From Ruminococcaceae bacterium UBA2656 (GTDB taxonomy: Bacteria > Bacillota > Clostridia > Oscillospirales > Acutalibacteraceae), in contig DENA01000016.1 in the NCBI GenBank assembly GCA_002359465.1, forward strand, positions 79,647-143,646: a stretch of DNA of 64,000 nt, in the 5' to 3' direction. Positions 52,939 to 61,616 of this stretch are shown here, piece after piece. The translations under genes and the position numbers were made by a program. Numbering within the stretch: position 1 is the stretch's first letter; every line of letters begins with the position of its first letter. The notes under the pieces are model-generated. The model saw only the letters and a list, made by a program, of their open reading frames with translations. It ran no database searches and had not been told where the DNA came from.

Positions 52939-53496
52939 TTACGTGAAATCAGCCAGAGTGTCCGGATTTGTGCTGCCGAGGTTGTTTGCCTGTACCGCGC
53001 ATGTGGCAACCGTAATGGTCTTATTCGCAATCGCGGCCATTGTAGCGCTTGACGCACCGGAGTTAACCGTTACAGTAGTAAACAGTTTATCTGTACCGTT
53101 GGCCGCTACGGTTGTTTTATACTTGTAAACGCCGGGCTGACCGATTGTCTGACCGCTTATTGCATCCCATTTAGTCGAATCAACGTTGAAACTTACCACG
53201 CCCGCCAAAGTCGTATCCGGAACTGTTATTTTCATGTAAACGTAGCAGTCTTCACTGGTGCTCCCCACTGTGAAAGTAGGATCTTTGGTTAATTCCACAC
53301 CCGGAACCAGATTATTGAGTTTATCTGTCTCATGCCAATTGGGTTCGGTCTGAGCAACCGTCACATTGCCGACGGTAAACGTGTTCACGTGAGAATCCTT
53401 GCTTGTCAAATAAGCCATGGTAGCACCGACGGAAATAACGCCTACCAAAACAAGGGAAACGACCATTGTCAAAATACTTCTTTTTTTCATTTTCAT
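52939..53496 (-). CDS. TasA/CalY-like fibre protein with SipW-type signal (second copy)
   Basis: A 185-residue secreted protein. Its signal peptide ends in SVGATMAYLTSKDSHVNTFTVGNV, the SipW-substrate pattern. The mature domain has VPGVELTKDPTFTVGSTSEDCYVYMKI, matching the TasA fold, and a single Cys. Two close ATG codons (53496 and 53490) are possible; GGAGG spacing favours 53490. It follows sipW by 51 bp. As the copy next to sipW and before a hairpin, it may be the major fibre subunit (inference). Confidence 0.82.
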   Translation of the reverse strand: MKMKKRSILTMVVSLVLVGVISVGATMAYLTSKDSHVNTFTVGNVTVAQTEPNWHETDKLNNLVPGVELTKDPTFTVGSTSEDCYVYMKITVPDTTLAGVVSFNVDSTKWDAISGQTIGQPGVYKYKTTVAANGTDKLFTTVTVNSGASSATMAAIANKTITVATCAVQANNLGSTNPDTLADFT

Positions 53497-53547
53497 TAGC
53501 CTCCATCAATCATTTTTTATTTTGATTTAGTTTCCTAAATAAACGCG

Positions 53548-54051
53548 CTAGACAGGCTGGGGGGGTTCGGGTTCTTTTGTAAAGATCTCGGGCAGGAACG
53601 AAAGCAGTACGATGAGAACAATCACTCCGGTCGCCGCAAGAATTCCCTTTTGTGTTTTGATGTTTACGGAGATGTATCCAAGCAGCGGAACACTGATATT
53701 GGAAGCCCTTCCCACCAGATTTTCAAAGCTTGTGGGGCCGTCCTCCATGTTGTTTGCATCGCCTTTGGTAACAAACTGTTTTTTATCTTTGTCAATCCGC
53801 ACAACACGGTGCGTTGCAAAGGTAGCCTCATTGGAAAGGCGGAATGTGATCGGATCGCCAACCTTAATCTCATCTGCCGGTACTTTTTTTACGAATACGA
53901 TACTGCCGACATGGTAGACAGGTTCCATGCTGCCGCTCAGCACGGCAAGGGTCTGGTATCCGAAAGCATAGGGCAGCAGCAGAACACCGGCGATCAGAAT
54001 CATGACAACTAATATAATTCCTGATAGAGCATTACATATTTTTTTTAACAA
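53548..54051 (-). CDS. sipW: SipW-type signal peptidase I
   Basis: A 167-residue membrane signal peptidase of the ER type, which cleaves TasA-like precursors. Catalytic Ser41 is in VLSGSMEPVYHVGS, and the general base is histidine (His81 in FATHRVV) rather than the lysine of ordinary bacterial SPase I. A KGDANN segment follows, as in the family. There are membrane anchors at both ends. The start is a TTG with AGGAGG upstream. It sits between TasA-like genes, which fixes its likely substrates. Confidence 0.92.
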   Translation of the reverse strand: MLKKICNALSGIILVVMILIAGVLLLPYAFGYQTLAVLSGSMEPVYHVGSIVFVKKVPADEIKVGDPITFRLSNEATFATHRVVRIDKDKKQFVTKGDANNMEDGPTSFENLVGRASNISVPLLGYISVNIKTQKGILAATGVIVLIVLLSFLPEIFTKEPEPPQPV

Positions 54052-54074
54052 AACGTCCTCCTAATGTAACCGGG

Positions 54075-54746
54075 TCAGGGATTTGGGGTAAGCTTACCGC
54101 CTGTAACGGAAACAGGCCAGGCTTCCTGTGCGGCAGGTGTGTTGCCCGCCGTTTTCCCCACGGCCTGAATGGAATCCGTCAGCACGTCAAGGTTGAACTT
54201 CGCCTTCCAAGCCGCCGCGTCCTCTCCGGAGAACCGAACTTCCTGCAGCAAAGGGGTGGTCTTTGTTCCCGGTTGTACAGCATCGGTGTAATAGAAGCAG
54301 TTGTCACCCGCGCGGTATTTCCACTTGCTGTTCCAGCCGTCGGCAAACACCAGGGTAATGCTTAAATCTTTATCGGTAAATGGCTGGAATACAATCTGAT
54401 CACTGACAGGAGCCGCCATTGGGAAGTTACCGCCAAGGTTGGAACCGCTGCCGTCTCTCAGTGTGGGCACCAACTGAACGCGCACATACGCGTCGACGGC
54501 ATTCTCACCGGCCTTGTTTTCCACCTGCACCAGTTTGGGCGCTGCCTCGCCGTAAACCGGAATTGTTTTGCTGGAATCGGGAGTCGATTCCTCGTTCTCG
54601 TGAATATCCGTCGTCATGGTACCGACGCCAAAGTGATTTACCATCGCCTGCGGCTTGCTGGTCAGGTATGCCATTGTGGTACCGGCTGCCACCAGAGCGA
54701 CGGTCAATACCAAGGAAGCCGTAATAATCAGTCTCTTCTTGTTCAT
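54075..54746 (-). CDS. TasA/CalY-like fibre protein with SipW-type signal (first copy)
   Basis: A 223-residue secreted protein. The signal region AAGTTMAYLTSKPQAMVNHFGVGTM follows the SipW-substrate pattern. The mature part includes a longer insert than the other two copies (TTDIHENEESTPDSSKTIPVYG) and the fold element KLVQVENKAGENAVDAYVRVQL. AAGGAG lies about 8 nt before the ATG. It lies 14 bp after the large adhesin gene and 23 bp before sipW, so it could be a minor or linker fibre subunit. Confidence 0.8.
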   Translation of the reverse strand: MNKKRLIITASLVLTVALVAAGTTMAYLTSKPQAMVNHFGVGTMTTDIHENEESTPDSSKTIPVYGEAAPKLVQVENKAGENAVDAYVRVQLVPTLRDGSGSNLGGNFPMAAPVSDQIVFQPFTDKDLSITLVFADGWNSKWKYRAGDNCFYYTDAVQPGTKTTPLLQEVRFSGEDAAAWKAKFNLDVLTDSIQAVGKTAGNTPAAQEAWPVSVTGGKLTPNP

Positions 54747-54760
54747 TTATCCATCACTCC

Positions 54761-57700
54761 TTATTTCGGTTCCACTGCCAGGAAGACATTGGTAACGCTG
54801 TCCTGGCTGCTGATCCACTTATTGTTGGTCAATTGATTGGTCACACCGGCTTGAATTTCAGAGGTAAAAGAATTATCTTGATTCCTGCCAAGATATCGGC
54901 CTGAGCCATACGTTGTGCCCTTTAGGCTGTAGCGCCAGGCGGAACCGGAAATTTCAGTTACCTTATAATTACCAAGCGGTAAGTTTACAATCGTTTTTGA
55001 ACTAGCGCCGTTAATCACCTCATAAGTGGTAGAGAGTACCGTTCCGGTGCAGGCAGTGTCTGTTTTTGCAAACCTTTCGACTTTGAAGGTAAAGAACTGC
55101 TTCGGGTCCGCTGTTCCGCCCGTGACCGCTTTGGTAATTGTCAGCTGGCCTTTTGTCACATTGACGGTATAAATGTCTTTTATGGAAATTTCTCCAATGG
55201 CGGGACCGCCGATTGCAGAGGAGGCCGATCCGCTGCTTTCCGGAGTGTACGTCACTTTATAGTACAAAGGCGTTGTATCCGACGGAGTAAGCGCGGCAAT
55301 GGAAGCAGGGTCTGCGCCGCCCGCGGGGTTGGTGCAGTTTTCGTCGTAATACCAGTTTGCGGAAATGTTTCCGGTCTGACCCTTTCCGCACCACATTGCC
55401 GAATCCGGATTATTAAACGCGGCAACATCAACGGTCATATTCGCGGGAAGGGTTCCTACCGCTTCGCCGAGGAAAATATCTTTCGACGGATTTGTCTGCG
55501 GGAGATAAATCGGCACATTCACCGTTGGCTGGTTGAACGGTATCTTTACTTCATCATCTTCTTCATTTCTAAAGGAAACGTAAGAATCCGTTCTGACATT
55601 GGTGGGAATATCATTGCCGCCGAAAAACGCCGGTCTTGCCATCACATTAACTGTTTTTGTCCATTGTTCATTTGCCACCGGAATGGTTTCATCATCGCTC
55701 CAAACGACTTTCCAGACATCATCCTCATAGCTTACGACGCCGCCATTGTCAAGCGTAACTGTTTCGCTTGTATCGGTAATCGGGTTGTTGTCATCATCTA
55801 AAACGACGAAGCGCGGGTCAATGGTATCCTGAACGGTCGCTCCCGTAACAGGCGCATTATTTGACACAAGCTGATAGAGATTGCCAGTCGGTGTGGAAAT
55901 CGAATGACCGGCTGCATCGCGCCATACGACCCTTGTTGTAGGATTCGTTACCGTCCAGGTAACCGGATCATATCCCCCGCTGGTATTCTGAATACAATAA
56001 TCTGTCCCGATGACCGGTACGGTATTAACAGGAACGCTGGTATAATCATTTTCCGTGCGCGTTCTTTCTCTTTGGAAAAAGCTTCCTGTTAACTGCGTAG
56101 CTGCCATCGTTCCGTTTTTATATTTATAACGATCTTCCGTCTCATTACACCAGATTGCTCCATTGTTGTCATAATAATAGTGGTAGCCATCGTTTATGCC
56201 GACCCAGACCGTAGCATGATTATTAAAGTCACTTGAATAGGTTTGTTGGTATCTTACAGGAATGTGGGTACCATCCGACTTCAGAATAGAGTGCGCCCAA
56301 CCGCGATCGGAATTGTTTTTCACAACAGAATAGGCTACTGTTGTATAATCTGTTACCGTTCGTGAAGTTTTGATATAAAGGTTTGTCAGGGAAATCGGAG
56401 AACCGTTTCTGAACCAGTTATAAGTAGTCGGTGTAATCTCAGTTGTTTTTGTAACCGCCGTTGTGCCTTCCTCATCAAGGTAATAGGTGCCGTCAGGCAA
56501 GTCACTGTAAGGTTTTGCGCACTGCTCAAAGGTATCGCCCATCTGCGTGACCGATGCGGATAATGACAATTGATAGGCGCGGGTCCCTGTTCCGGTCGCA
56601 GAATTGAAGTTGCCTGTATAACGGGCGGTCTTGCTCAGGTTTACATTCTTGACGCTGACGGTGACATAAGCGTCTGCGGTATACGTTTTGCCGTTTTGCG
56701 TACAGGTCGCCGTGTACTTAAACTTTATATTTCCGGTGAAACCTGCATCAGGTGTAAACGTACCTGTGCCGTCGTCATTAACGGTCAGATCACCGATCGC
56801 AGTCCCACCCTGCAGAACGCTGTAGTTTCCGCTGCCGTCATTGTGCAGCGTGATTCCTTCCGTGCTGCTGACCAAAGAATCGGTATCCACCTGAAGGTTA
56901 ACAGCATCCGTCACGTCCTCATCGGCGAAATAAACCTTATCATTATTCAGAATATCAAGATCCGCAGGCGTACCGGAGGTCGCCTGATAGCTGTCGTTCT
57001 GCGCCTGCACCCGGTAATCGTTGCTGTGTGTAAAGGTGATCTGCGGTTTATCCATTCCGCCATTATTGGCATATTCCTGCGTGAAAATATCGATAACATA
57101 CTGATCTCCGGCGGCAGGAGTGCCGTTCCGGAAAAGCGAAGCCCCTATGTTATCCAGATCGGCATCCACATACCAGCCGTCTGTGTACGGTATAATATTG
57201 TAGCTTGCATTCGTACTGTGTGATTGATTGCCTTTCAAACCATGAAATGTAGTTCCGTCATTCTCCCCGTAACGTCCATCTCTGGGCCCGCTGGTACCGG
57301 ACCAGAATGCAAGATAATCCAAATAGTTCTCATCCGTCAGTACAGTTCCCTTCGGATAGCAGAAAATGAAAATATCATCATTAATGGGGATGATGCTTCC
57401 GCCGTTAAGAGCCTGATATGCAGCCTGATTCACGGAAGAAAACTGAACGGTGTCCGTCCTGCGAAAGCCTTCCGGAATGGTAAAAGCACCCTGGAACCGG
57501 CGCAAATCCATCTTGTAGTCTCCGCTTCCATTCGTCAGATAATTCCATCTCGCCGCCTTATGATCATTGGCATTCCATACTGTATCCTGATCTGTCGTCC
57601 CAAGCTGTATGGCGTTTGCCGTTGACCATGTCCAACTGGTATTTGCCACATGTTGGGCGACCTCACTGGTTTCCCTTGAACGCTTCCAGGTGATATCCGC

Positions 57701-57874
57701 AGGAGTCGGCGTAGCGTCCTCCGTCACAGCCATCAGGGAAGCCAGATTGGAGTCCTTTGAATCCTTCACCGCCCCGGTATCCGCCATTGCCGTATTAAAT
57801 GTGCAGCTCACTGCCATCATGATTGCCAAGACGAAGGAAATCGCTCGTTTTTGAATTATTTTCCTAATGTTCAT
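54761..57874 (-). CDS. Large secreted multidomain adhesin
   Basis: A 1037-residue exported protein, first gene of the surface operon. A signal peptide (about 1-31, ending TAMA) precedes a Trp-rich N-terminal domain. A cadherin- or VCBS-like beta module follows around residues 285-410 (NDSYQATSGTPADLDILNND, then GTFTPDAGFTGNIKFKYTA). Further beta-rich regions come next, then a C-terminal prealbumin/pilin-like domain (GQLTITKAVTGG and a final NVFLAVEP, similar to isopeptide-forming pilin domains). There is no LPXTG-type signal or membrane tail, so it may attach through the co-encoded fibre and anchor proteins. GAGGAG lies 12 nt before the ATG. The ligand is unknown. Confidence 0.72.
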   Translation of the reverse strand: MNIRKIIQKRAISFVLAIMMAVSCTFNTAMADTGAVKDSKDSNLASLMAVTEDATPTPADITWKRSRETSEVAQHVANTSWTWSTANAIQLGTTDQDTVWNANDHKAARWNYLTNGSGDYKMDLRRFQGAFTIPEGFRRTDTVQFSSVNQAAYQALNGGSIIPINDDIFIFCYPKGTVLTDENYLDYLAFWSGTSGPRDGRYGENDGTTFHGLKGNQSHSTNASYNIIPYTDGWYVDADLDNIGASLFRNGTPAAGDQYVIDIFTQEYANNGGMDKPQITFTHSNDYRVQAQNDSYQATSGTPADLDILNNDKVYFADEDVTDAVNLQVDTDSLVSSTEGITLHNDGSGNYSVLQGGTAIGDLTVNDDGTGTFTPDAGFTGNIKFKYTATCTQNGKTYTADAYVTVSVKNVNLSKTARYTGNFNSATGTGTRAYQLSLSASVTQMGDTFEQCAKPYSDLPDGTYYLDEEGTTAVTKTTEITPTTYNWFRNGSPISLTNLYIKTSRTVTDYTTVAYSVVKNNSDRGWAHSILKSDGTHIPVRYQQTYSSDFNNHATVWVGINDGYHYYYDNNGAIWCNETEDRYKYKNGTMAATQLTGSFFQRERTRTENDYTSVPVNTVPVIGTDYCIQNTSGGYDPVTWTVTNPTTRVVWRDAAGHSISTPTGNLYQLVSNNAPVTGATVQDTIDPRFVVLDDDNNPITDTSETVTLDNGGVVSYEDDVWKVVWSDDETIPVANEQWTKTVNVMARPAFFGGNDIPTNVRTDSYVSFRNEEDDEVKIPFNQPTVNVPIYLPQTNPSKDIFLGEAVGTLPANMTVDVAAFNNPDSAMWCGKGQTGNISANWYYDENCTNPAGGADPASIAALTPSDTTPLYYKVTYTPESSGSASSAIGGPAIGEISIKDIYTVNVTKGQLTITKAVTGGTADPKQFFTFKVERFAKTDTACTGTVLSTTYEVINGASSKTIVNLPLGNYKVTEISGSAWRYSLKGTTYGSGRYLGRNQDNSFTSEIQAGVTNQLTNNKWISSQDSVTNVFLAVEPK

Positions 57875-57972
57875 TTTGAATCACCGCTCCTCTTTATCTC
57901 AAAGGCTTCCGCAGCTGTACCAACTTCATTCCCGTGACTAAGTTTGGTATTTTTTATACCTTGTTTTCACTT

Positions 57973-58005
57973 ATTATATCTTTGGCCAGTCACACGCCGG
58001 TCACA
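57973..58005 (-). promoter_or_regulatory. Promoter and 11-bp-spaced direct repeats before the adhesin operon
   Basis: On the minus strand a -10 box TATAAT (57973-57978) is preceded by two direct repeats, TGTGACTGGC (57985-57994) and TGTGACCGGC (57996-58005), exactly one helical turn apart and covering the -35 position. This layout is typical of response-regulator activation sites. No two-component gene lies in the window. Confidence 0.5.
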
Positions 58006-58116
58006 AATACGCCGATTTATATTTCATTTTAAAAAATTTTTAAAATATTACAGTATATCATTTAAGATAGATTTCATTTTGAACCCCGCACGCCAAGAAG
58101 GGCCGGCTGACCAGAG

Positions 58117-58154
58117 AAAAAGACGCCGTCTTTTTTATAAGACAGCGCCTTTTT
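58117..58154 (-). terminator. Terminator of the second PTS operon
   Basis: Sixteen-nt arms (58117-58132 and 58139-58154) starting AAAAAG and ending CTTTTT pair with two wobble or mismatch positions around a 6-nt loop. It lies about 55 bp after the MupG-like stop. Confidence 0.75.
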
Positions 58155-58210
58155 ACTATTTATTTGTTATGATCTACCTTGATATTGCCGGCAGATGCTT
58201 TTCAAAAAAA

Positions 58211-59293
58211 TTATTCCGTAAAAGCAAACTGCTGCCAGGGCCTTATGCAGTCGATTAAAAACAGTTCTTTATCATCTATTCTCCCGACAACATTGGTATT
58301 CCCGGAATTTTTCATATCTCTGAGGGCAATCTGCAATTCTCCGGTATAGTTTTTATAGAGCATATTATCAATGGTAATGTCGCCCCGCTTAATGTCTCTT
58401 GTGTTATTAGGTTTAAATCCGCTCCCATCCTTTACCCTGCTTTTGCTTGACCTGATCATATATTCCGATATATCGCCCCTATTAAAATGAGGTTGATTAA
58501 AAATGATATCCCTTTCAAGATCGGATATACCGTCTGCAGGCTGAATTTTTAAAGTCAGCTTATAGGGGTCAACCCGACTGACGGCTTCCAGTTCCTCGTC
58601 GGTTGCAAAGGCATTGGCTATGATGACGTCGTCGATTAAATTTGTAGAAAATAAATGCTTTGCCTGCACCTGAATGGGAAGGCTCCGGTGTTCTTCCAGC
58701 GTACATAAGCCCTCGTTCACAGGCCATGGGCCAAAGCTTGCGCTCTGTGAGGAAACAAATGCTGCAGTGCGGATATGGAAGCTCTTAAACTGCTCGTTGC
58801 AGTTCATAAAATGTCGGTATCCAAGTCCGGAATACCTGTGAGGATAGAAATTATGGCAACCTAAAAGATTATCCGCGTTAGGCTGATAGCTGAAAATATT
58901 GTCAATATATTTTGTTCCCGCGCTCATATTCAGTTCAATTTTCAATCCAAATTCATTATAGGACATCACCGATTCTTCATAACCCGTAAATCCATTGTCC
59001 AGGCGGATTCCATAAAGCCCCATGTCTTTAAAGATCCGCAAATCGTTATAGTCCACTTCAAGGTACTGAAAGACGGAGGGGTTGATGTCCGCAATTACCT
59101 TCATTCCGTAATAGTTTGCATGGGCAATTGTCTTTTTGAATTCATCAATAATTTTTTTCTTATCCCCTTCAACGGAGAGCAGGCAGGTAAATATTCTTTT
59201 AAATCCATACTGATTCGCCTTATCGATATACGCTAAATTTTGTTCCAGCTTTGCGTGGGCCGGATAGACTGAAAATCCAATCGTTCTCATCAT
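58211..59293 (-). CDS. MupG-like (DUF871) 6-phospho-glycosidase family protein
   Basis: A 360-residue TIM-barrel protein of the DUF871/MupG family; MupG of Staphylococcus cleaves MurNAc-6-phosphate-GlcNAc inside the cell. Family features include the N-terminal RTIGFSVYPAHAKLEQNLAYID, RIFTCLLSVEGD, KVIADINPSVF, GLYGIRLDNGF and NFYPHRYSGLGY, followed by a C-terminal cyclophilin-like domain. AGGAGA precedes two adjacent ATGs; the second gives better spacing. It is the last gene of an EIIA/EIIB/EIIC operon, so it likely hydrolyses the phosphorylated disaccharide imported by that PTS. The exact glycoside is unproven. Confidence 0.85.
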   Translation of the reverse strand: MMRTIGFSVYPAHAKLEQNLAYIDKANQYGFKRIFTCLLSVEGDKKKIIDEFKKTIAHANYYGMKVIADINPSVFQYLEVDYNDLRIFKDMGLYGIRLDNGFTGYEESVMSYNEFGLKIELNMSAGTKYIDNIFSYQPNADNLLGCHNFYPHRYSGLGYRHFMNCNEQFKSFHIRTAAFVSSQSASFGPWPVNEGLCTLEEHRSLPIQVQAKHLFSTNLIDDVIIANAFATDEELEAVSRVDPYKLTLKIQPADGISDLERDIIFNQPHFNRGDISEYMIRSSKSRVKDGSGFKPNNTRDIKRGDITIDNMLYKNYTGELQIALRDMKNSGNTNVVGRIDDKELFLIDCIRPWQQFAFTE

Positions 59294-59329
59294 GATTCTC
59301 CTTTTTGAAGTGCTTACATCATCGTTCTA

Positions 59330-60664
59330 TTACCCGGCAGCAGAATCGTTGCCCTTGCTTTCGTATAATTTTTCCTGCTCACAGTATTCCTTGTCCTGTG
59401 CTTTGATAAACGGCAGATAAATAAGAAACGAGACCGCTACTTCAACAATCTGAAGAATCGCTCCTCTGATTCCGGAAATAAGGAAGCCACCGATGATCGG
59501 TGGGGTAGTCCATGGAATGACCACACCGTTGGGATATGGAACCAGTCCGACCGCCATGGTAAAGTAGGTCAATACCGCCAATACCAGAGGAGTCCCGATA
59601 AATGGAATCACCATAATGGGGTTGAGAACCACGGGAAGCCCGAAGATGATCGGCTCGTTGATGTTGAAAAGTCCCGGAAGAATCGCGAGCTTGCCGATTT
59701 TTTTACATTGCTGGGATTTGCAGACAAGCAAAAGGGCAAGGCACAGTCCCAGGGTAGCACCGCCACCGCCCAGCCACAGATAAATGGAATTGAACTGCTG
59801 GGTAATAATGTGCGGCAAAGCTTGCCCTCTTCCAAACGCCGCGAGGTTATCAGCCGACAAAGCCAGCCAGATCGGGGTCATAATCGATTGAACGACGTCG
59901 CCGCCGGCAATGCCGAACATCCAGAACAGACCGATAAAAAAGTTTGCAATCAACACGGCGCCAAGGCTGTCGCCCAGTGAGACCAGGGGAAGCTGTAAAA
60001 TCGTATAGATAAAGTGATGGATGGTGCCAAACGATGTATATGCAAAGATAAGCCGGATGATTCCAAAGGTATAAATCGTAATCGCACCGGGAATCAGGGC
60101 TGAAAAGGCCCGTGCAACAGTCGGGGGAACCCCTTCGGGCATTTTAATAACCCATCCCTTGCCTGTTATGTACCTCATAATCTCAGTGGCGAGTATTGCC
60201 GAGAGCATACCTACGAACAGTCCTTTTGACCCAATCCATTCCATCGGAATCACGCTGCCGACCTGATAGGCAGTCTGTGACCCCTCAGGCGTAAAGCTGG
60301 TGACGAACGGAGTCAGCACAAAGAAAGACACAAGCGAAATAACCGCACTGCTGAGTCCGTCCTGCTCATAGTGCTTTGACAGGCTGTTGGAAATGCCGAC
60401 AATCACAAAGATTGTCATAATCGCCATGGATGCATGATAGGGAACCAGGAAAAAGTCCCCCCACTGCTTGCCAAAAATCCCGGCCATAAAATCCGCGTAT
60501 CCCGCGACCGGAAATTCTTCGATCAGCAAAGACATCGCTCCGATAATCAGCAGCGGCATTGCCAGCATAAATCCGTCACGGATCGCGAGCAGGTATCGGT
60601 TGTTGGCAATTTTATCCGCTACCGGCATGATCTTCTCTTCCAGAACATTTTCTTTTTTACTCAT
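59330..60664 (-). CDS. PTS EIIC, lactose/cellobiose family
   Basis: A 444-residue membrane channel of the Lac-family PTS with about ten segments. The ATG at 60664 follows GGAGG and overlaps the EIIB stop as ATGA. It begins MSKKENVLEEKIMPVADKIA, the usual N-terminus, and includes ILPGLFNINEPIIFGLPVVLNP, the family's conserved substrate-site loop with NEP. It lies between EIIB and the MupG-like hydrolase. The family usually imports beta-linked disaccharides; an N-acetylmuramyl or amino-sugar disaccharide is suggested by MupG (inference). Confidence 0.93.
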   Translation of the reverse strand: MSKKENVLEEKIMPVADKIANNRYLLAIRDGFMLAMPLLIIGAMSLLIEEFPVAGYADFMAGIFGKQWGDFFLVPYHASMAIMTIFVIVGISNSLSKHYEQDGLSSAVISLVSFFVLTPFVTSFTPEGSQTAYQVGSVIPMEWIGSKGLFVGMLSAILATEIMRYITGKGWVIKMPEGVPPTVARAFSALIPGAITIYTFGIIRLIFAYTSFGTIHHFIYTILQLPLVSLGDSLGAVLIANFFIGLFWMFGIAGGDVVQSIMTPIWLALSADNLAAFGRGQALPHIITQQFNSIYLWLGGGGATLGLCLALLLVCKSQQCKKIGKLAILPGLFNINEPIIFGLPVVLNPIMVIPFIGTPLVLAVLTYFTMAVGLVPYPNGVVIPWTTPPIIGGFLISGIRGAILQIVEVAVSFLIYLPFIKAQDKEYCEQEKLYESKGNDSAAG

Positions 60665-60990
60665 TTCAATACACCTCCGTTTGAATCCTCGCACATTTTA
60701 AGGGCTTTTTGCAGCACCTTTTCGCCGTCCATCATTCCGTAGTCCATACTGTTGACCACATCGACAGGTATCCCTTTTTCACTGCATAATTTTTTTGCCC
60801 TGTTCAACGCAAACCGAATTTGCGGGCCCAGAAGAACGACGTCCACGCCGTCCAGATGCTTTGCCATTTCCGCTTCGGGAAAAGCGTCTATCGCTACATC
60901 TTCTCCTTTTTCCTGTGCCGCCTTCTGCATTTTTGTAACCAGCAGGCTGGTAGACATTCCGGCGGAACAAAATAAAAGAATGCGCTTCAT
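60661..60990 (-). CDS. PTS EIIB, lactose/cellobiose family
   Basis: A 109-residue phosphocarrier. The ATG at 60990 follows GGAGG; longer frames are not supported. It begins MKRILLFCSAGMSTSLLV with the phosphocysteine Cys8 and the phosphate-binding loop. The remainder, with AIDAFPEAEM and DVVLLGPQIRF, matches the LicB/CelA type. It transfers phosphate from EIIA (61617) to the sugar bound by EIIC. Confidence 0.93.
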   Translation of the reverse strand: MKRILLFCSAGMSTSLLVTKMQKAAQEKGEDVAIDAFPEAEMAKHLDGVDVVLLGPQIRFALNRAKKLCSEKGIPVDVVNSMDYGMMDGEKVLQKALKMCEDSNGGVLK

Positions 60991-61066
60991 TCGGATCCCT
61001 CCTCCTCTGTCATTATATTTAAGTATCAAACTGCCGTAATGAAAGCAGCTTGATATACTTATCACA

Positions 61067-61597
61067 TCAGTCTCTTTTGAAATATCCCTCCTCCTCGGAT
61101 GAACCGATCGGTTCCCCTTTGCTCTTTTTCACCGCAAAATCGGCAATCCTTTTCAGGGAAGCATTCAGGCCGGTGCCGCCTACCTTCGGTGTCTCAATAA
61201 TATAAACACGGTTTCTGAAAAGCTCCGTTCCCGTACTCTCTTTTGCCATGGCGGCGAAGGCGGGGATTTTTTCCCTGTTTTCCAGAGCCTCCGCAAGATA
61301 TCCGCAGCATTCCCCGAACCGTTTATGATTGAGGGCAGGCCCGCAGATCACCACGTCCGCCCGGAATGGACGGATCAGCTCCGTCAATTTTGCGACAGCC
61401 TCTTCCCTGTTTTCCAAAAAATAATGGTCACCGCAGATGACCGTGCCGACGATATCCGCGCCTTTTCTCATGAGCATGGTCCTTAAAAGCATTCCCATGC
61501 CCACCGCGCCCTGTTCCGGCCGGGACTCGATGTCCATCCTTTCATCCCCGCCAAGGCCCGCCTGTATCTGGTTTAGAAACTGAACCACCCTGATCAT
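61067..61597 (-). CDS. Free-standing GrdB N-terminal-domain-like protein
   Basis: A 176-residue protein that closely follows the N-terminal part of GrdB, the selenoprotein B subunit of glycine/sarcosine/betaine reductases. Shared strings include VVQFLNQIQAGLGGDE, GADIVGTVICGDHYFLEN, DVVICGPALNHKRFGECCG and GEPIGSSEEEGYFKR. Full GrdB is about 430 residues, with its selenocysteine in the C-terminal part, which is absent here. The frame ends at a TGA without any GrdB-like continuation. The ATG at 61597 follows GAGGAG by 9 nt. It sits between EIIA and EIIB of a PTS operon. Its function is unknown; a role in modifying or binding an imported amino-sugar or amine derivative is speculation. Confidence 0.75.
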   Translation of the reverse strand: MIRVVQFLNQIQAGLGGDERMDIESRPEQGAVGMGMLLRTMLMRKGADIVGTVICGDHYFLENREEAVAKLTELIRPFRADVVICGPALNHKRFGECCGYLAEALENREKIPAFAAMAKESTGTELFRNRVYIIETPKVGGTGLNASLKRIADFAVKKSKGEPIGSSEEEGYFKRD

Positions 61598-61616
61598 TTC
61601 AGCCGCTCTCCTCTCT

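Noticed and set aside
54761-57874. LPXTG-type anchor in the large adhesin
   Set aside because: The C-terminus ends in a beta-domain (NVFLAVEP) with no sorting motif, hydrophobic segment or basic tail.
61067-61069. TGA at the end of the GrdB-like gene as a selenocysteine codon
   Set aside because: GrdB proteins carry selenocysteine much further on, the codons after this TGA do not look like GrdB, and another stop follows within about 16 codons. No SECIS-like hairpin was evident just after it.
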